A DNA stretch of 64,000 nucleotides, taken from the NCBI GenBank assembly GCA_025463055.1, contig JAOAPV010000121.1, positions 1 to 64,000 on the forward strand, given 5' to 3'. Below are positions 17,032-24,229 of the stretch, in pieces. How positions within the stretch are numbered: the first letter of the stretch is position 1; each line of letters starts with the position of its first letter. The DNA is from Candidatus Acidiferrum typicum (lineage in GTDB: Bacteria; Acidobacteriota; Terriglobia; Acidiferrales; UBA7541). The position numbers and the translations under genes are program-made. The notes under the pieces were generated by a model. That model was not told the origin of the DNA. It saw only the letters and a list, made by a program, of their open reading frames with translations, and made no database searches.

Positions 17032-17689
17032 AAGCCAACCCCTTCTATGGTTAATGTTCGAACCTGATTGCCGGGAATATTCAACGATGGCAGGATGGAC
17101 GCACCACGGCACACTTCGACGCGTCACTCATTTAAGTTAAGGATTGCTGGGCTCGCTAGGAAAGGCAGTCAGCTCTCTTGCTTAAACTGCTGCGGAGGAC
17201 CTATTCCGGAATCATCTGGGACCGGCGGATGCGCATGGCTCGTACAATTTCGCGATCCGCGCGATTCTCAAACTCTTCTGGTAGGCAACGGGGACTGTCA
17301 CCTATACAGATCCCGATCTCTGTCGCGATCGATTGGCTCAGCGGATGGAACTCGCCCGCAGCCAATGCCGACAGATCAAAACCAGTTCGTGGCGTCTTGC
17401 TATCTTTCTAAGCGCATCTGAAGCACTGAAGTGATTCAGGCGCAGAAACACATCAAATCAGAATTGCCAGATCACGTGCCTTGGCAAATTCTCTCCCGAA
17501 GTTGCTCGCTCGCGTTTCGTACGTAACCTAAAATGGTCTCACATTTCTGTCAATGCGCAGGACTCTGTACGCGTCCTGACTGTCAAAATCTGGCGAAGGC
17601 GCTGTTCCATCCCGCCGCTGAGTTCTAGTCCCGAAATCCTCGCGCCGTTGGGCGCTAGCCGCGCCCTCGCTCTCCGTCGGATGGTTCGT
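17032..17689. other. gene-free region with leader repeat L3
   Basis: The first part, about 17032-17107, is the upstream DNA of cytochrome copy B. L3 (17108-17290) is the third copy of the leader and ends in a diverged version of the CheY-gene tail (GATCCGCGCGATTCTCAAAC, 17254-17273). The remaining 400 bases hold no gene I can support; open frames there are short and show no family features. Confidence 0.55.
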
Positions 17690-18379
17690 TTACTCTGCTG
17701 GCGCTATTGCCATCTGCGCCATGGGACTAGGCCTCGTATAATTGATCCAAATTTCTGCCGCCATCGTCTGTAGTGTGAATCCGATCCAAAATGCCGTTCC
17801 GAAGAATTCGTGCGGGACCGGCCTATGTCCGCGCAGAACCGCAACAGCAAAGAACGTTGCCATGATCGGTCGGATCGTTGCCACGGCCAGTCCAACCGCG
17901 TAGCCCCGAATCATCCACTCGCGATGCTGCGCGAGCTCCCGCCGAATGGCATGCCACAGCCCTTTTGCCAGCGCGATCAGGAAGAAACTTCCGAAGAGTG
18001 TGATAGCCGCCTTTTCATCCACACCGCCAATTGTTTTTCCGAATGCCAGCGTCAGCCCGGTAACTCCCACGACGAAGCTGGCGGTCAGAAAAATCCGTCC
18101 GCACCAGCGGTGCAAGCGTCGATGTTTTGTGCGTAAGCCCCGTACAAATTGCAGCGGCCCCAAGATCATGAAGACCACCGCAGGCAGAATGTGTGCGAAC
18201 GTCAGCGTTCGCCGATCCGCGAACGCGTGATCCAGCTCCGCTGCGGGATTATTTCTCGCGCTCAGCGCCCCCGGTTTCAAAAGCACAATACTTCGCCGCG
18301 CAGCCATCGCAATCCCGATAAATGCCAGAACAATCACCGCGACCCACAGGAAACCTGCAACCGCGCGATTGGGTGTCAT
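17690..18379 (-). CDS. DUF2306-family membrane protein
   Basis: A 229-residue integral membrane protein with about six hydrophobic helices (for example residues 7-27, 60-80, 95-115, 120-145, 160-180, 195-215) and conserved charged loops (RRLHRWCGRIF, HREWMIRGYA) typical of the DUF2306 predicted inner-membrane family, resembling heme- or quinone-contacting membrane proteins. The role is unknown. It lies 99 bases downstream of the HxlR regulator in the same direction and is probably controlled by it. Confidence 0.82.
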   Translation of the reverse strand: MTPNRAVAGFLWVAVIVLAFIGIAMAARRSIVLLKPGALSARNNPAAELDHAFADRRTLTFAHILPAVVFMILGPLQFVRGLRTKHRRLHRWCGRIFLTASFVVGVTGLTLAFGKTIGGVDEKAAITLFGSFFLIALAKGLWHAIRRELAQHREWMIRGYAVGLAVATIRPIMATFFAVAVLRGHRPVPHEFFGTAFWIGFTLQTMAAEIWINYTRPSPMAQMAIAPAE

Positions 18380-18478
18380 AACCTGCTCAGCCTCTACTTA
18401 GGCATACGCGCGCTCCCGCCTTTTTGTAACCTCCGTACATCGCCTCGTGTGTATTTTCAGACGCGTCTGTTTTTCTTT

Positions 18479-18817
18479 TTACGCCGCTCGCCTCTCCGGT
18501 TTTCCTTGCATTTGCTTTCTGTGTCTCTTCCCCCATTTCGCCAGTAACGTTAAGACTGGCACCAGGGTTCGCCCGTAGGCGGTAAGCTCGTATTCGACGC
18601 GTTCCCACCTTCTCCCGAACGCTTTCCGTGAAATGATTTGATCGTCTTCTAATTCCCGCAGCTGCTCGGTAAGCACTTTGGTGCTTGCCTCCGGCGCGTG
18701 CCGTCGCAATTGGCCAAAGCGCAGCCTGCCCGCTTTTAGCGCATTCACCACGATTGGTTTCCATTTGCCTTCGATTACATCAATCGCCGGCCTGACCGGA
18801 CAATCAGAAAGCCGCAT
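18479..18817 (-). CDS. HxlR-family winged-helix transcriptional regulator
   Basis: A 112-residue dimeric repressor or activator. The N-terminal Cys (residue 6, DCPV) is followed by the family signature IDVIEGKWKPIVVNALKAG, the recognition helix near RRHAPEASTKVLTEQLRELE, and the wing EYELTAYGRTL. HxlR proteins with one N-terminal Cys often sense electrophiles or quinones. The adjacent quinol-monooxygenase-like gene is divergent and the DUF2306 gene is downstream, so it probably controls one or both. GGAGTGCGAC precedes the ATG. A TTGACA box lies on the minus strand upstream, and a short ACAAAATTGT inverted repeat lies between it and the start. Confidence 0.88.
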   Translation of the reverse strand: MRLSDCPVRPAIDVIEGKWKPIVVNALKAGRLRFGQLRRHAPEASTKVLTEQLRELEDDQIISRKAFGRRWERVEYELTAYGRTLVPVLTLLAKWGKRHRKQMQGKPERRAA

Positions 18818-19007
18818 GTCGCACTCCGGTTACAAAATTGTGTCTACTGGACTCGTCCGCCCGTTCGTGTCAAAAACGAATTGCAGCAACGACGTCCTGT
18901 GAAGGAACTACGGGAGCCCAGTCACATCATCGAAGCATAGCGCAACCGCATCGTCAGATTAGCGTCAGCCAGTGCTTTTGTTTGTGTGCATCCCAGGAGA
19001 ACGGTCA

Positions 19008-19316
19008 ATGATTGTGGAATACACCCGCTACAAGATCGACGAACAGCGACGCGGCACTTTCGAGAAAGCCTACAAAAAAGCGGTCGAACCTCTCGCAGCA
19101 TCCAGTCATTGTTTAGCCTACGAGTTGTCGCATTGTACGGAAGCTCCGGAGTATTACGTCCTCCGCATCGAATGGGACTCCGAAGAAGGCCACCTCAAGG
19201 GCTTTCGCTCCAGTCCCGAATTCAAGTCCTTCTTCGCCTTCATCCAGCCCTACGTCAAAGACATCGAAGAAATGCGCCACTATCAGGTGCTGTCAACCGG
19301 CCGGAAACCCACGTAA
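19008..19316 (+). CDS. antibiotic biosynthesis monooxygenase (ABM/YgiN-like) domain protein
   Basis: A 102-residue single ferredoxin-like alpha-beta barrel. The order is IVEYTRYKI strand, helix FEKAYKKAVEPL, CLAYELSHC, YVLRIEWDSEEGHLKGFRSSPEFKSFF, ending in MRHYQVL, the pattern of cofactor-free quinol/anthrone monooxygenases and related stress enzymes. AGGAGA is spaced eight bases from the ATG. It is divergent from the HxlR regulator across 190 bases, which suggests a quinone- or aldehyde-responsive pair. Confidence 0.83.
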   Translation: MIVEYTRYKIDEQRRGTFEKAYKKAVEPLAASSHCLAYELSHCTEAPEYYVLRIEWDSEEGHLKGFRSSPEFKSFFAFIQPYVKDIEEMRHYQVLSTGRKPT

Positions 19317-19331
19317 CCATTCCACGATGGC

Positions 19332-19397
19332 GCAGCCATTTCTGGCTGTCCGCCCAACGACCAGCGAGGTAACCAGAGCACAGCCGTTAATAGCTGT
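19332..19397. repeat. double hairpin element between convergent genes
   Basis: CAGCCA-TTTC-TGGCTG (19333-19348) is a perfect hairpin. About 30 bases later ACAGC-N8-GCTGT (19380-19397) forms a second. Both hairpins sit in GCRCAGCCRTTWMTRGCTGT-like context, so the two halves are versions of one motif. The second overlaps the last codons of the gene at 19387. It looks like an interspersed palindromic element and may serve as a bidirectional terminator. Confidence 0.45.
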
Positions 19398-19809
19398 AAG
19401 GGATCGATGGGACTTGCGTCGAGGCCTGGAACTGAAAGCAATAATCGCCCTGGGGATGAATCCATGGATCGGCAGTATTAACAGTGGGGGCGTTTCGATT
19501 ATCTGTGGCAAAACTTGCGCACAGCTCGTACTCGTCGTTCGATTTTGCGTGATAAACGAACGGCTTGCCCGTGACCGGGTCTTGTTTCAGCGCACTCGGA
19601 AGCTTGTTGAGATCCGCCGGAAGCGGTCTGGCTCCGGTTGCCCATTTCTGATTGATTTGTTGTGCAAGTTCCGCGATTGCACCCACCGTACGCAGGTCGG
19701 CCTGCACCAGGCGTTGACTTGCCGGACTGCCCAGCACGCGGAATCCCAGTATCACGACCACTGCCACGGCGATAGTAGCGGCGATGGCGGCCCACTGGTC
19801 TCTACTCAT
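19387..19809 (-). CDS. membrane-anchored protein of unknown function
   Basis: A 140-residue protein with one N-terminal membrane helix (about residues 8-26) and a soluble domain outside. The stretch RTVGAIAELAQQINQKW then LPADLNKLP and DPVTGKPFVYHAKSNDEYELCASF resembles the pseudopilin-like or type II secretion G-like small domains that describe residues in tabular fashion, but no cleavage motif is present. Its ATG overlaps the stop of the DUF5671 gene by eight bases, so the two are translationally coupled. The longer frame upstream has no ribosome binding site, while GAGGACAGCGA precedes this ATG. Confidence 0.7.
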   Translation of the reverse strand: MSRDQWAAIAATIAVAVVVILGFRVLGSPASQRLVQADLRTVGAIAELAQQINQKWATGARPLPADLNKLPSALKQDPVTGKPFVYHAKSNDEYELCASFATDNRNAPTVNTADPWIHPQGDYCFQFQASTQVPSIPYSY

Positions 19810-20455
19810 TCGCTGTCCTCGTTGCGTCAGCGCTTTTCTGCAGCGATCCCAGGTAATACCAAAAGACGCCGCCCGCAATCGCCAGCACAACGGAAGTCTT
19901 CGCTACGAAACGTCCGGTCAATTCACCGCGCAAGAAGTACGTCAAGAACGCAATCAAGTCCCCGACCACCACGCCCGCCGCAATCAGCAGCGCGATATAC
20001 GTCAGCCATTTTCGCACTGGAGACTCGAGTTTCTCTGGGTGAAGCCGCACCTCTCGCAAAATGTAGCGCGTGGTCAAAAGATACAAAGGAAACGCGACAA
20101 TCATGCACGCCAGGGAATTCGCCATTTGATAATAGCCACTGGAGTAATAATTATTGGCCGGGCTAAGCGGATCCCGGATCCAGCGGTCGATGAGTGTGAA
20201 CATCACCGATCCCAGCCCGATGGTCCACGTTGCCAGCATGGAAAAGCTAAGCAGGTACAGAAACGCGTCTTTCGCCGAACCCGAACGCTTGTACTCTGGC
20301 ACGCGAACGCCGCTGTGCTTTTCATAGTGGTTCGCAAGTGCGCGATACACGTCGTCCTCGGGCCAGCCGCGTCCGCGCAAGAGTGCCACCACCGATTCAT
20401 CGCTGGCGCCCTGGGTCTTAGCAGCGCTTAGAAATTCCTGAAGGGAATTGCTCAT
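19802..20455 (-). CDS. DUF5671-domain membrane protein
   Basis: A 217-residue inner-membrane protein. A short N-terminal helical domain (residues 1-50, SLQEFLSAAKTQGASDESVVALLRGRGWPEDDV) is followed by four hydrophobic helices in the DUF5671 pattern (AFLYLLSFSMLATWTIGLG, then MIVAFPLYLLTTRYILREV, and two more). The role is unknown. It is the upstream gene of a coupled pair with the membrane-anchored unknown at 19387. Confidence 0.8.
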   Translation of the reverse strand: MSNSLQEFLSAAKTQGASDESVVALLRGRGWPEDDVYRALANHYEKHSGVRVPEYKRSGSAKDAFLYLLSFSMLATWTIGLGSVMFTLIDRWIRDPLSPANNYYSSGYYQMANSLACMIVAFPLYLLTTRYILREVRLHPEKLESPVRKWLTYIALLIAAGVVVGDLIAFLTYFLRGELTGRFVAKTSVVLAIAGGVFWYYLGSLQKSADATRTANE

Positions 20456-20924
20456 CGGCCGCCGATTCTACCGTAACTCCCCTTTGGCGTGTTAACCGAA
20501 AAGAAAACCGTCTTTAGACAGGGCCAAATCTTCGTAGTACTCAGCTTAGTTTACTATTGACAAATAGGAAGATCTACTATATGATTCGTTATGTTAGCTA
20601 CGCTAAATCGCCCAAGCTCTTTCCTTCCTATCACATCCCTGCAAGTCCCTTATTGTCATACGATCTTTCGCGCAACGGCGACCCGTTATCTCTTCTGTTC
20701 TCAATAGCTTCCGCACTCTTTCTATTGTAACGGGGGTGGTACCCCCCCTTCTTCCTCAAGCACGGACGTTCAGGCATTCAGAGTCGCTATCTGTGTCCTT
20801 TGTTTTCATGCCATTACAAAACCCTTCACCCGCAACTCTCTTGTTTTCACATCCATACAAAACCCCGGGGGTGTCACCCAAACCCGTCCTTGCAAGGCGT
20901 CCTTTCGTGAGTAAAATGCCAGCA
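20456..20924. other. 469-base intergenic region with G/C-run palindromes
   Basis: A pyrimidine-rich region between the divergent DUF5671 and TPR genes. GGGGGT-GGT-ACCCCC (20732-20746) is a perfect hairpin. ACAAAACCC occurs twice (near 20815 and 20856), the second followed by CCGGGGGTGTCACCC. The long open frame starting at 20736 has no ribosome binding site and includes these repeats, so I treat that part as non-coding. Confidence 0.4.
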
Positions 20925-22373
20925 ATGGGCTACTTGCGAATGAACGCCGGGAAAATCTTGCGATCTTTTGCTGCTGCCATATCGCTGCTGACCTTGTCTG
21001 CGGCATCGCCATCGATTTCTGCGCAGATCCCCGTCGCCGAGCCGCGCCCCGCGATCATCGTCTCTGGCTCAGTGCGCAACTCCACCGGGGAACCCGTCCC
21101 CGATGCCTCCGTCTTTTTTGAAGAGAAGGTCACCGCGGCCGCGGTCGAGACCAAGACAAAGCCTGATGGCTCATTTTCCTTCCTCACCTTTCGCCCCGGC
21201 ACCTACACTTTGCGAGCAGAGAAAGCAGGAATGAGTACTCCCGCCACCGCTACGCTTCTCTTATCACTCAATGAGAAAAAACATATCAATCTCGTGCTCG
21301 ACCCCTCGAAAGAGGTCCCGCCAGTGTCTTCCGCCGCATCCAAAACGGATTCTTCCGGGGCAGCAATGCAATTTGATGACAAGCCCAATTTCACCGTGGC
21401 CGGAGTCACCGACTGGACCAACGTTGGCGGACATGGCTCGGACACGAAGCTGCGCACCAGCGAATCGCTCGCCAGAGAAACGGCTGCCCTGAAATCAAGC
21501 TCGCCAGCCGAAAGGCCCGCTCCGGCTGGCGTATCGCTCAGCGCCGCCGATTCGCATCGTCTGGCCGGCGATCGCGCCGAAGGCTCCAGCGATCCTCTCG
21601 CAGCCGTCCGCGAATACGAACAAGCTGTCCGCCTGAATCCCACCGAGGAAAATTATTTCGCCTGGGGCACGGAGCTGCTCCTCCACCGAGCCATCAAACC
21701 CGCCGCAGAAGTTTTCGAGAAGGGAACTACTGCGCATCCCAAATCCGCACGAATGCTCGCCGGACTCGGCGCCGCTCTCTACGCTACCGGCGATTACGCA
21801 AATGCCGCAAGCCGCCTCTGCACCGCCGCCGATGTGCAGCCCGCAGATCCAACCCCGTATCTCTTCCTCGGCAAAATGGAAAAAACCGCGCCTGATCCGC
21901 TGCCCTGTGCAGCGGAGAAGCTCGCGCGATTCGCGCATGACCAGCCTACAAATGCGCTCGCGAATTATTACTTTGCCGTTTCGGTTTGGAAGCGCGCGCA
22001 ACGGAACGAGAATCCTCAATACCTGCGGAAATGCGAATTACTGCTGCAAGCTGCCATTGCCGCCGATCCGAAGCTGGATTCTGCTTACGTGTACTTGGGA
22101 ATGGTGTACGCCGCGCGAGCCAATTTCGCGCAAGCCATCGAGACATACAAAAAAGCTGTCGAAATAAATCCGCAATCTACCGAAGCTCACTACCGCTTGT
22201 CGCAAGCGTACAAACGCGTGGGCGAAGAAGAAAAGTCAGAGCGGGAACTGCAACTTTACAAGCAAGTCGACAAAACGGAAACCGCCGCAATCGAGCAGCA
22301 GCGCCGCGAAATCCGTCAATTCCTGATCATCCTGAAGGATCAGCCGCAAGCCTCCGCGCCGCAGCAGCAATGA
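20925..22373 (+). CDS. secreted carboxypeptidase-regulatory-like/TPR protein
   Basis: About 482 residues. A signal peptide (ends SISAQ) is followed by a carboxypeptidase-regulatory-like beta sandwich (about residues 45-120, SGSVRNSTGEPVPDASVFF), a low-complexity linker, and TPR repeats from about residue 210 to 450. WGTELLLHR in the first TPR is shared with the protein at 52003, as is the C-terminal AEIRQF-type helix, so the two are paralogues. The start is uncertain: ATGs at 20916, 20925 and 20940 are all possible and none has a good ribosome binding site. It converges on two CRTAC1 genes. Confidence 0.8.
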   Translation: MGYLRMNAGKILRSFAAAISLLTLSAASPSISAQIPVAEPRPAIIVSGSVRNSTGEPVPDASVFFEEKVTAAAVETKTKPDGSFSFLTFRPGTYTLRAEKAGMSTPATATLLLSLNEKKHINLVLDPSKEVPPVSSAASKTDSSGAAMQFDDKPNFTVAGVTDWTNVGGHGSDTKLRTSESLARETAALKSSSPAERPAPAGVSLSAADSHRLAGDRAEGSSDPLAAVREYEQAVRLNPTEENYFAWGTELLLHRAIKPAAEVFEKGTTAHPKSARMLAGLGAALYATGDYANAASRLCTAADVQPADPTPYLFLGKMEKTAPDPLPCAAEKLARFAHDQPTNALANYYFAVSVWKRAQRNENPQYLRKCELLLQAAIAADPKLDSAYVYLGMVYAARANFAQAIETYKKAVEINPQSTEAHYRLSQAYKRVGEEEKSERELQLYKQVDKTETAAIEQQRREIRQFLIILKDQPQASAPQQQ

Positions 22374-22393
22374 TGAAAACTTCAATCAAGGGG

Positions 22394-24229
22394 TCATTTC
22401 AATTTGGCCGCAGCCGGGGAAACGATGCCGCTGCCTTCGCGGATTGTGAGAACTTGATTGGCCTTGACCTTCGTAAATCGCTCCACCTTCTGTGTGGTCG
22501 GCCATTTCACTTCGATCAAGTCGATCGTCGGCGCTTTTCCCACACCGAAGTGCAGCCGCAAATCGCTCTGCGACATAACGCTCGAACCGCTATGCACTTC
22601 ATCCATCTGCGCATGAGTTCCGGTAACCACTCGCACCCGTGCTCCAATCGCCGTGCGATTGCATTTCGTCCCAATCAATTTAACCTTGATCCAGTTCTGC
22701 AAATTCCCGCCGTCATTGCGCAGCAGCGAAGGAATGTCGTTCATATTTAAGATCAGCGCATCAATGTCGCCATCGTTGTCGTAATCGCCGAACGCGGCGC
22801 CGCGGCTGGAAAAGCGCTCCAAGATTCCGGGGCCCATCTGGGCGGAAACATCTTTGAACTGTCCCTTGCCGAGATTTCTGTAAACGAGCCGCGGATTCTT
22901 AAATGTTTGCCCGATATTTTGCCCGTCAATTTCGGGATAGACGTGGCCGTTAATTTGCATAATGTCAGGCCAGCCATCGTTGTCGTAATCGAGAAACGCA
23001 CAGCCCCACGCGACAAATTGATTGTTGATTCCGACGCCAGACGCAAACGTTACGTCGCTGAAAGTTCCGTCGCCGTTGTTGTGGTAAAGATTGCAGGTGT
23101 CGTCGGCAAAATTGGTTTTGAAAATGTCGAACCAACCGTCGCAATCATAATCGGCAACGCCGATGCCCATGCCGGCTTGCTCGTGTCCATTTTCGCTGTA
23201 AGCGACGCCGGCAATCACCGCTACATCGGTGAACGTGCCATCGTGATTGTTGCGAAATAAAATGCTGGGCTGCGAATCCACCGCAACATAAATATCCGGC
23301 CAGCCGTCATTGTCAAAATCGTACGAAACGGCAGTAATGGAATATTTCGGCCCCGGTTTCAGGATTCCGGATTTCTCGGAAACGTCGGTGAACGTTCCGT
23401 CACCGTTGTTGTGAAACAAGACATTCGTATCGCCGGGCATGCCGCGGGGGCCGCACATCACCGGAATTCCCTTCCACTGGCAGAGCGGATCCGTGAGAGA
23501 CGGAGCTTTTTCCGGATCAAGGCGAATGTAATTGCAAATGAAAAGATCGAGATGCCCGTCGCGATCATAATCCAAGAATGTGCAGCCCGCGCCCCAGCGA
23601 TAGTTGTCATCGTAGACGCCGGCTTTCTTGGTCACATCGGTGAAGGTGCCATTGCCATTGTTGTGAAACAAAATATTGTGGCCCCAGAAGCAGCAGAAGA
23701 GATCGTCCCAGCCGTCATTATCGTAGTCGCCGACGCAAACTCCGGTTTGCCAGCCGGTGCGCGCGAGCCCGGATTTGTCGGTCACGTCGGTAAAAGTGCC
23801 GTCGCGATTGTTTTTGTAGAGATGGGAGGTCGGCGCTTTTCCTTCCGGCCATTTGGCATCGAGGCGCGTGCCGTTGGTGAGATAAATATCGAGCCAGCCA
23901 TCTTGGTCGTAATCGAAAAAAGCGAGGCCACTGCCCTTGGCTTCTATGATGTAGCGCTTGTGTTCGACGCCGCCCCAGACATTCGGAGAATTCAGTCCCG
24001 CCTCTTTTGCTACATCGACGAAGGTGACTGGCGAGACTGCGTTTTGTTTCGAAACGGTTGCAGCGCTTTTCTGCAACGTGGCGCCAGACGGGCACGGGTA
24101 TCCCGTGCCCCTGCACTCTAGGAGTGCGGACCGATTCCATTTCCAGAGCGGAGTGGCGAGGGCGTCCAACAGGGTGCTGCCGAGCATTACAGCGGAGGAG
24201 CCGAGGAAACTTCGACGGGGTAATTTCAT
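22394..24229 (-). CDS. Tat-exported CRTAC1 (FG-GAP/ASPIC-UnbV) protein
   Basis: A 611-residue secreted protein. A Tat signal (PRRSFLGSSA, residues 4-13) is followed by seven or so FG-GAP/VCBS blades with the calcium-type loop DYDQDGWLDIYLTNG and HNNGDGTFTDVT repeats (about residues 70-490). A C-terminal ASPIC/UnbV domain (about residues 510-590) carries the GARVRVVTG and SQSDLRLHFGVG motifs. Such beta-propellers bind ligands or polymers at the cell surface. The ATG overlaps the upstream stop as ATGA, so it is coupled to the next CRTAC1 gene. A palindromic element is embedded between the signal peptide and the propeller. Confidence 0.9.
   Translation of the reverse strand: MKLPRRSFLGSSAVMLGSTLLDALATPLWKWNRSALLECRGTGYPCPSGATLQKSAATVSKQNAVSPVTFVDVAKEAGLNSPNVWGGVEHKRYIIEAKGSGLAFFDYDQDGWLDIYLTNGTRLDAKWPEGKAPTSHLYKNNRDGTFTDVTDKSGLARTGWQTGVCVGDYDNDGWDDLFCCFWGHNILFHNNGNGTFTDVTKKAGVYDDNYRWGAGCTFLDYDRDGHLDLFICNYIRLDPEKAPSLTDPLCQWKGIPVMCGPRGMPGDTNVLFHNNGDGTFTDVSEKSGILKPGPKYSITAVSYDFDNDGWPDIYVAVDSQPSILFRNNHDGTFTDVAVIAGVAYSENGHEQAGMGIGVADYDCDGWFDIFKTNFADDTCNLYHNNGDGTFSDVTFASGVGINNQFVAWGCAFLDYDNDGWPDIMQINGHVYPEIDGQNIGQTFKNPRLVYRNLGKGQFKDVSAQMGPGILERFSSRGAAFGDYDNDGDIDALILNMNDIPSLLRNDGGNLQNWIKVKLIGTKCNRTAIGARVRVVTGTHAQMDEVHSGSSVMSQSDLRLHFGVGKAPTIDLIEVKWPTTQKVERFTKVKANQVLTIREGSGIVSPAAAKLK
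24090..24127. repeat. REP-like double palindrome inside a coding sequence
   Basis: GGGCACGGG-TAT-CCCGTGCCC (24090-24110) and GCACTC-TAG-GAGTGC (24113-24127) are perfect hairpins two bases apart. They lie in frame in the linker after the Tat signal of the CRTAC1 protein, where they encode a Cys/Gly/Pro-rich stretch (ECRGTGYPCPSGAT) unlike the rest of the protein. Confidence 0.6.

Noticed and set aside
19327-20166. 279-residue plus-strand frame opposite the DUF5671 pair
   Set aside because: Starts inside the double hairpin element and is antisense to two overlapping genes with proper ribosome binding sites.
20736-20915. N-terminal extension of the TPR gene to the GTG at 20736
   Set aside because: It would place 60 unconserved residues before the signal peptide and translate palindromic repeats; no ribosome binding site.
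21986-22750. 254-residue frame bridging the TPR gene and the CRTAC1 gene end
   Set aside because: Out of frame with the TPR gene and antisense to the CRTAC1 gene; no start signal.
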